Shown piece after piece: positions 1 to 7,429 of a stretch of 64,000 nt of DNA (its first letter is position 1; every line of letters begins with the position of its first letter). The stretch is from Oscillospiraceae bacterium (GTDB lineage Bacteria > Bacillota > Clostridia > Oscillospirales > Ruminococcaceae): the NCBI GenBank assembly GCA_021203065.1, contig JAJQBX010000032.1, positions 434,001 through 498,000 of the forward strand, in the 5' to 3' direction. The notes under the pieces are model-generated. The model saw nothing but the letters and a program-made list of their open reading frames with translations, searched no databases and was not told the origin of the DNA. Both the position numbers and the translations under genes were made by a program.

Positions 1-538
1 CAGGAGGTACAGTGCCGTCGGTTCTTGAAGAGAAGATGAAGCATGGACTGGTCTTCTCGTCAATTGCAGCGATTATGTCTGGAGCTGACGGGATATATAC
101 ATCAGCTGTCTCTTTAACAATGACCGGATAACCCAAAATGCATGCCTGAGGGCGATATTTTGACATAGTGGCAGTTGCAGCCGCTAGATGTCCGCCGGCA
201 GAGAATCCGATTACGGCAACCTTATCCATGTCGACATGCCACTCTTCACTGTTGTCAGAAATGAGCTTGTACGCCTGTTCGTAGTCGTCAAGAGGGTTCG
301 ACCATTTGCAATCTTCATTAAGAGAATACCTCAGAATAAAAACCTGATACCCGGCTTGAAGATAGACAAATGCGATTGGGTCAGCCTCCCTTGCGGAGCA
401 GTACATATAGCCTCCTCCGGGAAGAACTATCATCGCTGGACGCTTTTCTATCCCCCAGAATTCGCCTCCTACCGGCTGTAAGTACGCTGTCAGGCTGACG
501 TTCCTTTCTTCATTGAGTGTAATTGAAACTGTTTCCAT
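1..538 (-). CDS. alpha/beta hydrolase (esterase-like), C-terminus cut by window edge
   Basis: This is the N-terminal part (about 179 residues) of an alpha/beta-hydrolase; it runs off the left edge, so the end of the protein is not visible. The start ATG at 538-536 has a good AGGAGG ribosome site a few bases upstream. The translation shows an oxyanion-type VLPGGGY segment near residue 40 and the nucleophile elbow GFSAGGH near residue 110, typical of the BD-FAE/acetyl-esterase branch (COG0657-like). The remaining catalytic Asp and His would lie outside the window. No signal peptide is seen, so a cytoplasmic carbohydrate or small-molecule esterase is the best guess. The substrate is unknown. Confidence 0.8.
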   Translation of the reverse strand, partial: METVSITLNEERNVSLTAYLQPVGGEFWGIEKRPAMIVLPGGGYMYCSAREADPIAFVYLQAGYQVFILRYSLNEDCKWSNPLDDYEQAYKLISDNSEEWHVDMDKVAVIGFSAGGHLAAATATMSKYRPQACILGYPVIVKETADVYIPSAPDIIAAIDEKTSPCFIFSSRTDGTVPP

Positions 539-556
539 ATTGATTCCTCCTGATAA

Positions 557-766
557 TTAATACTCCACTACAAGAAAATCCTCGACTGCGTCCCTGAAAT
601 GGACTAAGGACAGCTGTTCACGGTTCATGAGCTCGGTAAGCCTGAAGACCGCTTCACCATTTGCGGAAATATCGTCAATTATGCAGACTTTGTGACCTTC
701 GGAATCCGAAGCAATTATCCCGTAAGTGGTTTTGCCTTTACATCTAATCACCTTGTATGTAACCAT
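557..766 (-). CDS. small DUF6514-like protein (69 aa)
   Basis: A 69-residue acidic protein with a strong GGGAGGTG ribosome site before its ATG. The core CIIDDISANGEAVFRLTELMN followed by REQLSLVHFRDAVEDFLVVEY resembles the small clostridial family DUF6514, in which a conserved DIS...LAELCNRxxLSPxHLRDVVEDFL pattern recurs; I recognise this from memory and did not run a search. No transmembrane segment or cysteine motif for metal binding is present. It has its own promoter and sits 18 bp upstream of the truncated esterase. Function unknown. Confidence 0.75.
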   Translation of the reverse strand: MVTYKVIRCKGKTTYGIIASDSEGHKVCIIDDISANGEAVFRLTELMNREQLSLVHFRDAVEDFLVVEY

Positions 767-796
767 ATTTTCACCTCCCGAAGCTGTTTCGGGGGT

Positions 797-824
797 ATAA
801 TAGCATAGTGAAAACAGATTTCAA
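797..824 (-). promoter_or_regulatory. sigma-A-type promoter for the DUF6514-like gene
   Basis: On the minus strand TTGAAA (824-819) is followed after 16 bp by TATTAT (802-797), about 30 bp before the start codon at 766. Both hexamers are close to consensus. Confidence 0.6.
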
Positions 825-865
825 GGTGAATTTTGTCGATGTAAAGCTAAAAAGTTTTACAGCTG

Positions 866-2164
866 TCAGACTTTATCGAAGATAAGCTTGGGCTTCTCTA
901 CAGGCTCATCAGAAATGCTGAGAGCGTCGGTATAGATGATCGATGAATTAAGAAGGGTTTCCTGCTTGTTTGAGTAGAGGGTTGCAAGAAGCTCTCCTTT
1001 CCTGACTTCATCTCCGGTTTTCTTCTCAATGATGATACCGGCTTCAAGGTCAATCGGATCGCCTTTCTTCATCCGTCCTGCACCGAGTGAGGATGAAGCT
1101 CTTCCTATCTGTGCAGTGTTCATATGCTGGATTACACCATCGGCAGGAGAAAGAACCTCGAGGCTATACTGCGCCTTCGGGAAGAGATCGGTATTGTCAG
1201 CCCAGTCTGCATTGCCGCCCTGTGCGGAAATCCACTGCTTGAACTTTTCGAATGCCGAACCGCTGTCGAGGGCATTTTCAGCCATCTTTCTGGCGTTATC
1301 GTGCGAAATTTCATGGCACATCGAAAGAAGAGTCGAGGCAAGCTCAAGACAAAGCTCCCTGAGTTCGCCCTTGGTCTCGCCCTTGAGAACTGAAATTGCC
1401 TCCAAGACCTCAAGAGAATTTCCGACACACTTTCCAAGCGGCATATCCATATTCGTTATAAGTGCTGAGACGTTTCTGCCGCATCTGCGACCGATTTCTA
1501 CCATCTTTTCAGCCAGAACCTTTGCAGATTCTGCATCGGACATAAATGCTCCGCTACCAGCCTTAACGTCGAGGACAATAGACTTGGCACCGGCGGCAAG
1601 CTTCTTTGACATTACGCTTGAAGCGATCAGCGGAATACTGTCTACTGTTGCAGTGACGTCACGAAGGGCATATAGCTTCTTGTCAGCTGGAGTCATGTTG
1701 CCAGTCTGACCTATGACGCAGATGCCAATCTTTCTTGTCTGCTCAAGGAATTCTTCTTCGCTTAACTCGGTTCTGTAGCCTCGGATGGATTCGAGCTTGT
1801 CAATCGTTCCTCCCGTGTGACCGAGTCCCCTGCCGCTCATCTTGGCGAAAACTCCGCCACAGGATGCAACCAGAGGTGCTACAATAAGCGATGTCTTATC
1901 TCCGACGCCACCGGTCGAATGCTTGTCGCAGGTCATACTGCCGAATTCTGAGAGATCAAGCTGGTCGCCAGAATCAGCCATTGCGAAAGTCAGGGTTGCA
2001 GTCTCACGGTCGGTCATCGAGTTGAAGCAGATAGCCATTGCAAGTGCAGACATCTGATAATCAGGGATACTGCCGTCGGTGAAGCCGTCGACAGCGTACT
2101 TGATTTCCTCGTCGGTAAGCTCGTATCCTCTGCGTTTTTTGAGGATTATATCGTACATTGTCAT
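866..2164 (-). CDS. deoA: pyrimidine-nucleoside (thymidine) phosphorylase
   Basis: A 432-residue enzyme of normal family length. It cleaves thymidine, uridine or deoxyuridine with phosphate to the free base and (deoxy)ribose-1-phosphate. The N-terminal helical domain carries the family motif around residue 80 (KHSTGGVGDKTSLIVAPLVA), which binds phosphate, and the SGRGLGHTGGTIDKLE segment follows near residue 110; the C-terminal alpha/beta domain with KKGDPIDLEAG is complete. The ATG at 2164 has AGGAG eight bases upstream. It is the last gene of a deoC-deoD-deoB-cdd-deoA cluster and starts 11 bp after cdd. In Firmicutes such enzymes often accept both uridine and thymidine, so Pdp is an equally valid name. 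Confidence 0.95.
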   Translation of the reverse strand: MTMYDIILKKRRGYELTDEEIKYAVDGFTDGSIPDYQMSALAMAICFNSMTDRETATLTFAMADSGDQLDLSEFGSMTCDKHSTGGVGDKTSLIVAPLVASCGGVFAKMSGRGLGHTGGTIDKLESIRGYRTELSEEEFLEQTRKIGICVIGQTGNMTPADKKLYALRDVTATVDSIPLIASSVMSKKLAAGAKSIVLDVKAGSGAFMSDAESAKVLAEKMVEIGRRCGRNVSALITNMDMPLGKCVGNSLEVLEAISVLKGETKGELRELCLELASTLLSMCHEISHDNARKMAENALDSGSAFEKFKQWISAQGGNADWADNTDLFPKAQYSLEVLSPADGVIQHMNTAQIGRASSSLGAGRMKKGDPIDLEAGIIIEKKTGDEVRKGELLATLYSNKQETLLNSSIIYTDALSISDEPVEKPKLIFDKV

Positions 2165-2175
2165 AGTGATTGCTC

Positions 2176-2589
2176 CTATCTTTCGAGTCTTTCAGGCTTA
2201 AAGCCGTATGGGAGAAGCTCCGAAAGCGTAACTGTCGTGATTTCATTTTTTGTTACCATGTGAATCCTGAAATCATCATCGCAGAACTCTCTCATAACCT
2301 GACGGCAAACGCCGCAGGGGGAGAAAATTTCGTCGTCAAGTACTCCGCCTTTCCCACCGCAAACGGCTATGTCGGTGAAATCACGCTTGCCGTCGAACAC
2401 AGCTGTGAAGAAAGCTGTTCTCTCAGCACAGTTTGATACGCCATAGCTTGCATTTTCAATATTCGCTCCTGTGTAAAAAGTTCCATCTGCGCACAAGAGT
2501 GCGGCTCCGACTTTGTAGCCGGAATAGGGCGAATAGGCGTTTGCCATCGCTTCTATTGCAAGCTCCGAAAGCTCTTCTTTTGTAATCAT
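2176..2589 (-). CDS. cdd: cytidine deaminase
   Basis: A 137-residue homotetrameric-type cytidine deaminase that converts cytidine and deoxycytidine to uridine and deoxyuridine. The zinc site is visible as NCAERTA (Cys ligand plus catalytic Glu) near residue 55 and PCGVCRQ near residue 90; GANIENASYG is the substrate-binding stretch. It lies between deoB (2 bp gap) and deoA (11 bp gap), so its product feeds directly into the phosphorylase. Length and motifs are those of a functional enzyme. Confidence 0.95.
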   Translation of the reverse strand: MITKEELSELAIEAMANAYSPYSGYKVGAALLCADGTFYTGANIENASYGVSNCAERTAFFTAVFDGKRDFTDIAVCGGKGGVLDDEIFSPCGVCRQVMREFCDDDFRIHMVTKNEITTVTLSELLPYGFKPERLER

Positions 2590-2591
2590 AA

Positions 2592-3761
2592 TCAGCCCTC
2601 TTTCAGAATTTCACTAAGGAAGCTCTTGGCATAGAAGCTTGAATCGACATCAAAGTAATCGCAGACAGTTGAAGCAATTCCGGTGAACGACTGGAGCGTT
2701 CCCATGTTCGTGGGCTTGACTTTCTCACCATAGACAATAAGCGGAACATACTCACGGGAATGGTCGGTGCTGACGTCGCCCGGGTCACAGCCGTGGTCAG
2801 CGGTTATCATGAGGATGTCATCCGGCTTCATAGCATCCATAAATCCGCCAAGCCATGAATCGAATTCATTCAAGGCAGTTGCATAGCCGATGGCATTATT
2901 TCTGTGACCATAAACCATATCGAAGTCGACAAGGTTTGTGAAAGCAAGCCCTTCGAAATCCATGTTCTGAGCTACTATTGTATCACGCATACAATCCGGG
3001 TTGCCGTGGGATAGAAGCGACTTTGTCATTCCTCTTGCGGCGAATATGTCGGTTATCTTGCCGATTGCGATGACGTCTTTTCCGGCAGACTTAAGGGCGT
3101 CGAGCATTGTTTCGGATGTCGGTTCAAGCGAAAAGTCTTTTCTGTCAGCGGTTCTGGTGAAGCTACCGCTTTTGCCTGTAAAGGGTCTTGCTATTACACG
3201 TCCTACTGCGTTGTCGCCCTTGAGGATTTCACGGGCAATTCTGCAGTCCTGATAGAGCTCCTCAAGAGGGACTACATCGGTATGCGCCGCAATCTGGAAA
3301 ACGCTGTCGGCAGAGGTGTAGACAATAAGCTTTCCTGTCTTTATGTGCTCGTCGCCATAGTCTCTGATTACGTCTGTCCCAGAATATGGCAGATTGCAGA
3401 GGACTCCCCTGCCGGTCTTCTCGGAAAACTCATTCAGTATTTCCTCGGAAAAGCCATTTGGATAGGTCGGCATCGGTTTATTTGAAACTATGCCAGCCAT
3501 CTCCCAGTGACCGGTTGTGGTGTCCTTGCCCATCGACTTTTCACGAAGTCTTGCCACTGCGGCTGTGGGACTGTCGGTCTCGCCCAAGAAAGAAAGACCC
3601 TCGATGTTTCCGATTCCCATCTTCTGCATATTAGGGATGTTCAGGATTCCTGTGTTATAACAGCTACGGAGTGTGTTTGTTCCCTCATCGCCGAATAAAT
3701 CTGCATCAGGGAGCGCACCACAGCCAACGCTGTCCAAAACTATTAAAAATACTCTTTTCAT
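2592..3761 (-). CDS. deoB: phosphopentomutase
   Basis: A 389-residue phosphopentomutase of the alkaline-phosphatase superfamily, interconverting (deoxy)ribose-1-phosphate and -5-phosphate with a Mn-dependent phosphothreonine. The N-terminus VFLIVLDSVGCGALPDA carries the first metal Asp, MGKDTTTGHWEMAG near residue 88 carries the active-site Thr, and MITADHGCDPGDVSTDHSRE near residue 335 supplies the remaining metal ligands. It links the phosphorylases (deoA, deoD) with deoC. It is followed by cdd after only 2 bp. Confidence 0.97.
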   Translation of the reverse strand: MKRVFLIVLDSVGCGALPDADLFGDEGTNTLRSCYNTGILNIPNMQKMGIGNIEGLSFLGETDSPTAAVARLREKSMGKDTTTGHWEMAGIVSNKPMPTYPNGFSEEILNEFSEKTGRGVLCNLPYSGTDVIRDYGDEHIKTGKLIVYTSADSVFQIAAHTDVVPLEELYQDCRIAREILKGDNAVGRVIARPFTGKSGSFTRTADRKDFSLEPTSETMLDALKSAGKDVIAIGKITDIFAARGMTKSLLSHGNPDCMRDTIVAQNMDFEGLAFTNLVDFDMVYGHRNNAIGYATALNEFDSWLGGFMDAMKPDDILMITADHGCDPGDVSTDHSREYVPLIVYGEKVKPTNMGTLQSFTGIASTVCDYFDVDSSFYAKSFLSEILKEG

Positions 3762-3805
3762 GATATTTGTTTCCTCCGTTCATTTCGCTGTAAAGTTATT
3801 TCACA

Positions 3806-4531
3806 TTACAAGCGAATTGCGGTGTTGAGAGCTATCTCCATCATCTGGGTGAACGAATTCTGCCTCTCCTCCGGAGTAGTTACCTCGCCGGTGACCAAGC
3901 TATCGGAAATTGTGCACATTGCAAGGGCTTTCTTCTTGGCACGTGCGGCATTCATGTAGAGAGCTGCCGCTTCCATCTCGATAGCCATAACGCCCATCTT
4001 CTGCCAACCGGGATTAGCGGTTGTATTGTCGCCATAGAAGACATCAGACGAAAGGAGATTTCCGACATGATAGGTAGCACCAAGCTTCTTAGCCTCTTCA
4101 ACAGCGACGCTTAAGACTCCGAAATCGCAGATGGGAGCGAAAGTGCCCTGAAGCTTGAAAGTCTCAGCATATCTTGAATCGGTGCAGGCACCCTGTCCGA
4201 AAACTATGTCACGGACGTGGATATTCTCATGAAGTGTTCCGGCTGAACCGACACGGATTATATTCTCAACTCCGAAGACGTTGAAAAGCTCATATGAGTA
4301 GATGCCGATTGACGGCATGCCCATTCCGCTTGCCATTACTGAGACGGGTACGCCCTTGTAAAGACCGGTGTAGCCCTGAACTCCTCTTACGTTGTTGACG
4401 AGCTTAAGATCCTGAAGATAATCGTGGGCAATCTTCGAAGAGCGTAATGGGTCGCCCGGCATAAGTACTGTTTTTGCAAAATATCCGCCCTCTTCAAGCT
4501 TGATGTGCGGTGTGGATTTTACTTCGCTCAT
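3806..4531 (-). CDS. deoD: purine-nucleoside phosphorylase, DeoD type
   Basis: A 241-residue hexameric-type purine nucleoside phosphorylase, splitting (deoxy)inosine, guanosine or adenosine with phosphate. Diagnostic stretches are MPGDPLRSSKIA near residue 24, VASGMGMPSIGIYSYEL near residue 66, IRVGSAGTL near residue 92 and the specificity segment AIEMEAAALYMNA near residue 180. The start ATG overlaps the deoC stop by one base (TAATG), implying coupled translation. Confidence 0.96.
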   Translation of the reverse strand: MSEVKSTPHIKLEEGGYFAKTVLMPGDPLRSSKIAHDYLQDLKLVNNVRGVQGYTGLYKGVPVSVMASGMGMPSIGIYSYELFNVFGVENIIRVGSAGTLHENIHVRDIVFGQGACTDSRYAETFKLQGTFAPICDFGVLSVAVEEAKKLGATYHVGNLLSSDVFYGDNTTANPGWQKMGVMAIEMEAAALYMNAARAKKKALAMCTISDSLVTGEVTTPEERQNSFTQMMEIALNTAIRL

Positions 4532-5190
4532 TATAGTAGCTCCTTTTCTTTTACTATTTTTACTATTCTTGATGTTCCGAGGCGATCAGCACCGAGCCTG
4601 ATGAAGTCCTCAGCATCCTCAATTGATTTGATTCCGCCTGCTGCCTTTATCTTAAGACCGTTTGTAACATGAGCCTTGAAGAGTGCGACATCCTCCTTGG
4701 TAGCTCCGGCAGTTGAGAAGCCGGTCGAGGTCTTGATAAAGTCTGCGCCCGAATTTGAAACGATTTCGCACATCTTGATCTTTTCCTCATCGGTGAGAAG
4801 GCAGGTTTCGATGATTACTTTCAGAACCTTGTCGCCGCAGGCTTTCTTAAGCTCGCTGATTTCCAAGGCAATATCGTCGTATCTCTTGTCTTTCAGCCAA
4901 CCGATATTGATAACCATGTCAATCTCGTCTGCACCATGATTGAGGGCGTCATAGGTCTCGAAAATCTTTGTTGAGGTCGTAGAATAGCCGTTCGGAAAAC
5001 CGATTACTGTGCAGATGGGGAGCTTGTCGCCGACGTACTCCTTTGCTTGCTTCACGTATGAGCAAGGGATGCAGACAGATGCAGTATGATACTTCATTCC
5101 GTCATCGCAGATAGCCTTGATTTCCTCCCATGTTGCACTCTGCGACAGAAGTGTGTGATCGCACATCGAGAGTATTGTTTTAATATCCAT
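4531..5190 (-). CDS. deoC: deoxyribose-phosphate aldolase
   Basis: A 219-residue class I aldolase that cleaves 2-deoxyribose-5-phosphate into acetaldehyde and glyceraldehyde-3-phosphate. The TIM-barrel shows the proton-relay region [15 protein letters not shown] near residue 87, the Schiff-base lysine in DFIKTSTGF near residue 150 and the second lysine in [10 protein letters not shown] near residue 180. It is the first gene of the nucleoside-salvage cluster and lies 51 bp after the binding-protein gene; it may be read from the nrdD promoter region or from a local promoter I could not define. Confidence 0.96.
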   Translation of the reverse strand: MDIKTILSMCDHTLLSQSATWEEIKAICDDGMKYHTASVCIPCSYVKQAKEYVGDKLPICTVIGFPNGYSTTSTKIFETYDALNHGADEIDMVINIGWLKDKRYDDIALEISELKKACGDKVLKVIIETCLLTDEEKIKMCEIVSNSGADFIKTSTGFSTAGATKEDVALFKAHVTNGLKIKAAGGIKSIEDAEDFIRLGADRLGTSRIVKIVKEKELL

Positions 5191-5241
5191 AACATTGTCT
5201 CCTATCTTGTGGTTTATATAAATAAGCAGAGCTACAAAAGC

Positions 5242-6885
5242 TCAAAGCTTTTTTACCAGTTCAAAAATCGCCGCTCCGGAAAATACGTCGTATTCAAGAC
5301 CCGAAACGTCATCCGCAGTAAAAACGAATTCGTTTGCATACCAGAGAGGAATGCACATGTAAGAGCTGATCAAGTCCTTTTCCGCTTCGGAAATAGCGTA
5401 GATTGCAGCTGACAAGGTGGAGTACTTGCCAGAGCTTTCTACTGCTTCGGCACAGCTTTCATCAGTTATTCCATAGCTGCCGTCGGAAAACGCCTCAATA
5501 TAGTCAAATGCAGAGCCGGTTTCCGAACTGATTTCTATCAGGCAGATGTCGTAATCACCGCTTGCGAGGCGGGAAGCATAGTCAGATTCGTTTACGATGT
5601 CTATTCCAATGCCAATATCGAGAGTTTCGTTCAGCATTTCTGTGACGAGCGAAAGATAATCGGTATACTCAAACGTATCGGTAACCATTATCTTCATGCC
5701 ATAGAGAGTTCTCTTTTCGGCATCGGTAAGGGTGAAGCTCCACTTATATTCGGCAAGCTGTTCGTTACAGATGAGGATTTCTTCAAGCGAACTGTCTGCA
5801 TTTTTGCGATAATTTGAGCTTCCGACATAGGCATCATCGGGGATTATACCATAGGCGGCTGTCAGAATATCAGGAGTATCCGATTCGAGGGCTTCCCTGT
5901 TTATGGCAAGTGAAATTATTTCGCCTACCTCGCTTCTTGAAAGAATTTCATTGTCTGGATTTATGACAAGTCCGCAGAAATAGACGGAATAGCTCTGATA
6001 GTTGTAGCCCTCGAGCTCCGATTCAAATGTCGAAGAGATATATACATCGGTTGTACCGTCTGTAAAGTCAGAAAGCCTTACAGACTCGTCTTCCTCTATC
6101 AGGTAGTTGACGCCATATGGATAAACATCGTTCCACTCGCAATAGTAGTCGTTCTGGCGAAGGCGAACGTAGTTATCGGTGCTGTATTCCTCGTGAAGCC
6201 AGTATCTGATGTAGAACGGTCCGTTTGATGCGACACATTCCGCTTCGAGACCGTATTTGCCTTTGCAGGACTCAAAAAATTCTTCGTTGCAGGGCGATGC
6301 CGGCAGTCTCGTCAGCAAACTGAGAAATTCGGCATTAGGATACTCCAAAGTTATCACAAGAGTGTAATCATCTATTGCGTGAACGCCTATTTCCGTGAGC
6401 TCAACTTCGCCGTTATAGGCGGCTTCCGAATTTAAAATCGAAAAGTAGTCTAAGGCATAAGGAGAGCCGGTTTCCTGATTGAACAGCCGTCTGAATGCGA
6501 ATTCGTAGTCATAGGCGGTTACCGCACCCTCCCAGTCGCCTGCAGTTTTCCACGTGTACCTTGAGTCGAGGTAGAACGTGTATGTGAGACCGTCCGCTGA
6601 GATTGTATAGTCCTGCGCTCCTGCCGTCGAGATTGTGCCGTCTGAGTCCTGCCTGAGAAGCCCTACAAACATGTTTTCGAGAATAGCTATTGAACTTGCA
6701 TCGGAAGCTATCTGTGGGTCGAGAATTTCTGGGTCGTCCGATAGACTGATTTTGAAGATGTAGCCTGTGCCGTCATCTGAGAAGAATTCAATTACTCTTT
6801 CTAAAGGGGAACAAGCCGTCATGAAAACAAGACAGCTTATCAGAAGAATCAGTAAATTTTTCTTGCAAGAACCGATTGTTCTCAA
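5242..6885 (-). CDS. oligopeptide-type ABC transporter substrate-binding lipoprotein
   Basis: A secreted solute-binding protein of the SBP_bac_5 (OppA/DppA) family, about 547 residues if the TTG at 6885 is used. The signal peptide has KK then a hydrophobic run LLILLISCLVFMTAC, so lipidation at that Cys is likely. Mature-domain landmarks are LSDDPEILDPQIASDASS (residue ~60 onward), the YTFYLDSRYTWKTAGDW segment typical of the family's KWSDG region, and a YDICLIEISS segment near the C-terminus. The open frame extends upstream to 6963, deep into nrdG, so the start is chosen from the signal peptide and the 4-bp gap after the nrdG stop; no clear ribosome site is present. No permease or ATPase gene is adjacent, so the ligand is unknown and a partner transporter must be elsewhere. 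Confidence 0.8.
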   Translation of the reverse strand: MRTIGSCKKNLLILLISCLVFMTACSPLERVIEFFSDDGTGYIFKISLSDDPEILDPQIASDASSIAILENMFVGLLRQDSDGTISTAGAQDYTISADGLTYTFYLDSRYTWKTAGDWEGAVTAYDYEFAFRRLFNQETGSPYALDYFSILNSEAAYNGEVELTEIGVHAIDDYTLVITLEYPNAEFLSLLTRLPASPCNEEFFESCKGKYGLEAECVASNGPFYIRYWLHEEYSTDNYVRLRQNDYYCEWNDVYPYGVNYLIEEDESVRLSDFTDGTTDVYISSTFESELEGYNYQSYSVYFCGLVINPDNEILSRSEVGEIISLAINREALESDTPDILTAAYGIIPDDAYVGSSNYRKNADSSLEEILICNEQLAEYKWSFTLTDAEKRTLYGMKIMVTDTFEYTDYLSLVTEMLNETLDIGIGIDIVNESDYASRLASGDYDICLIEISSETGSAFDYIEAFSDGSYGITDESCAEAVESSGKYSTLSAAIYAISEAEKDLISSYMCIPLWYANEFVFTADDVSGLEYDVFSGAAIFELVKKL

Positions 6886-6889
6886 GGGT

Positions 6890-7417
6890 TTATAAGTCAA
6901 CGACAACAGCCCAATTTTCCTCGGGCAATCCTTCCGTAAATTTTTCAAGTGTTTTAGGGACATCTATTATCCGCTGATTGGTGCTTCCTCTGAAACGGCA
7001 TTCGTAGCTCTTGAGAGCCAATACGAACCTTCCGTCGACAAGCCAATCTATGGTTTTCATTAGCTCCATATAGCCGTTTTCGTCGTTTGCATTCTTCAGA
7101 AGATACTCAGCGGTGTAGCCGGTATAAGCGATCACTCCCAAGCCCTTTTCCCTGAGCTTTCGCCCAAGTAAAGCTAAAGCCCTTGCCTGACAAAACGGCT
7201 CGCCGCCGCTGAACGTTACGCCATCCAGCAGCGGATTTGCTATAATTTTTTCAAAAAGGTTATCTGTATCGTCGTCATAACCTCCCGAAAAATCGTGAGT
7301 CCCGGGATTATGGCAGCCCTCGCAGTGGTGAGGACAGCCCTGAACGAAAACGGTGTATCTTATTCCGGGACCGTCAACGATTGACTCGCCGACGACTCCG
7401 GACATTCTGAGCTTCAT
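6890..7417 (-). CDS. nrdG: anaerobic ribonucleotide reductase activating enzyme (radical SAM)
   Basis: A 175-residue radical-SAM activase that installs the glycyl radical on NrdD. The [4Fe-4S] cluster motif is Cys28-x3-Cys32-x2-Cys35 (GCPHHCEGCHN), preceded by the family signature GPGIRYTVFVQGC; GVTFSGGEPF (residue ~66) is the GGEP SAM-binding motif. It begins 12 bp after nrdD, its obligate partner, in the same transcript. Length is normal for a short activase without an extra ferredoxin domain. Confidence 0.96.
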   Translation of the reverse strand: MKLRMSGVVGESIVDGPGIRYTVFVQGCPHHCEGCHNPGTHDFSGGYDDDTDNLFEKIIANPLLDGVTFSGGEPFCQARALALLGRKLREKGLGVIAYTGYTAEYLLKNANDENGYMELMKTIDWLVDGRFVLALKSYECRFRGSTNQRIIDVPKTLEKFTEGLPEENWAVVVDL

Positions 7418-7429
7418 TATTTGCCTCCA

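Noticed and set aside
1029..1709. Long plus-strand open frame opposite deoA
   Set aside because: It is antisense to a complete deoA with all motifs, has no ribosome site and no recognisable domain; it is a shadow of codon bias.
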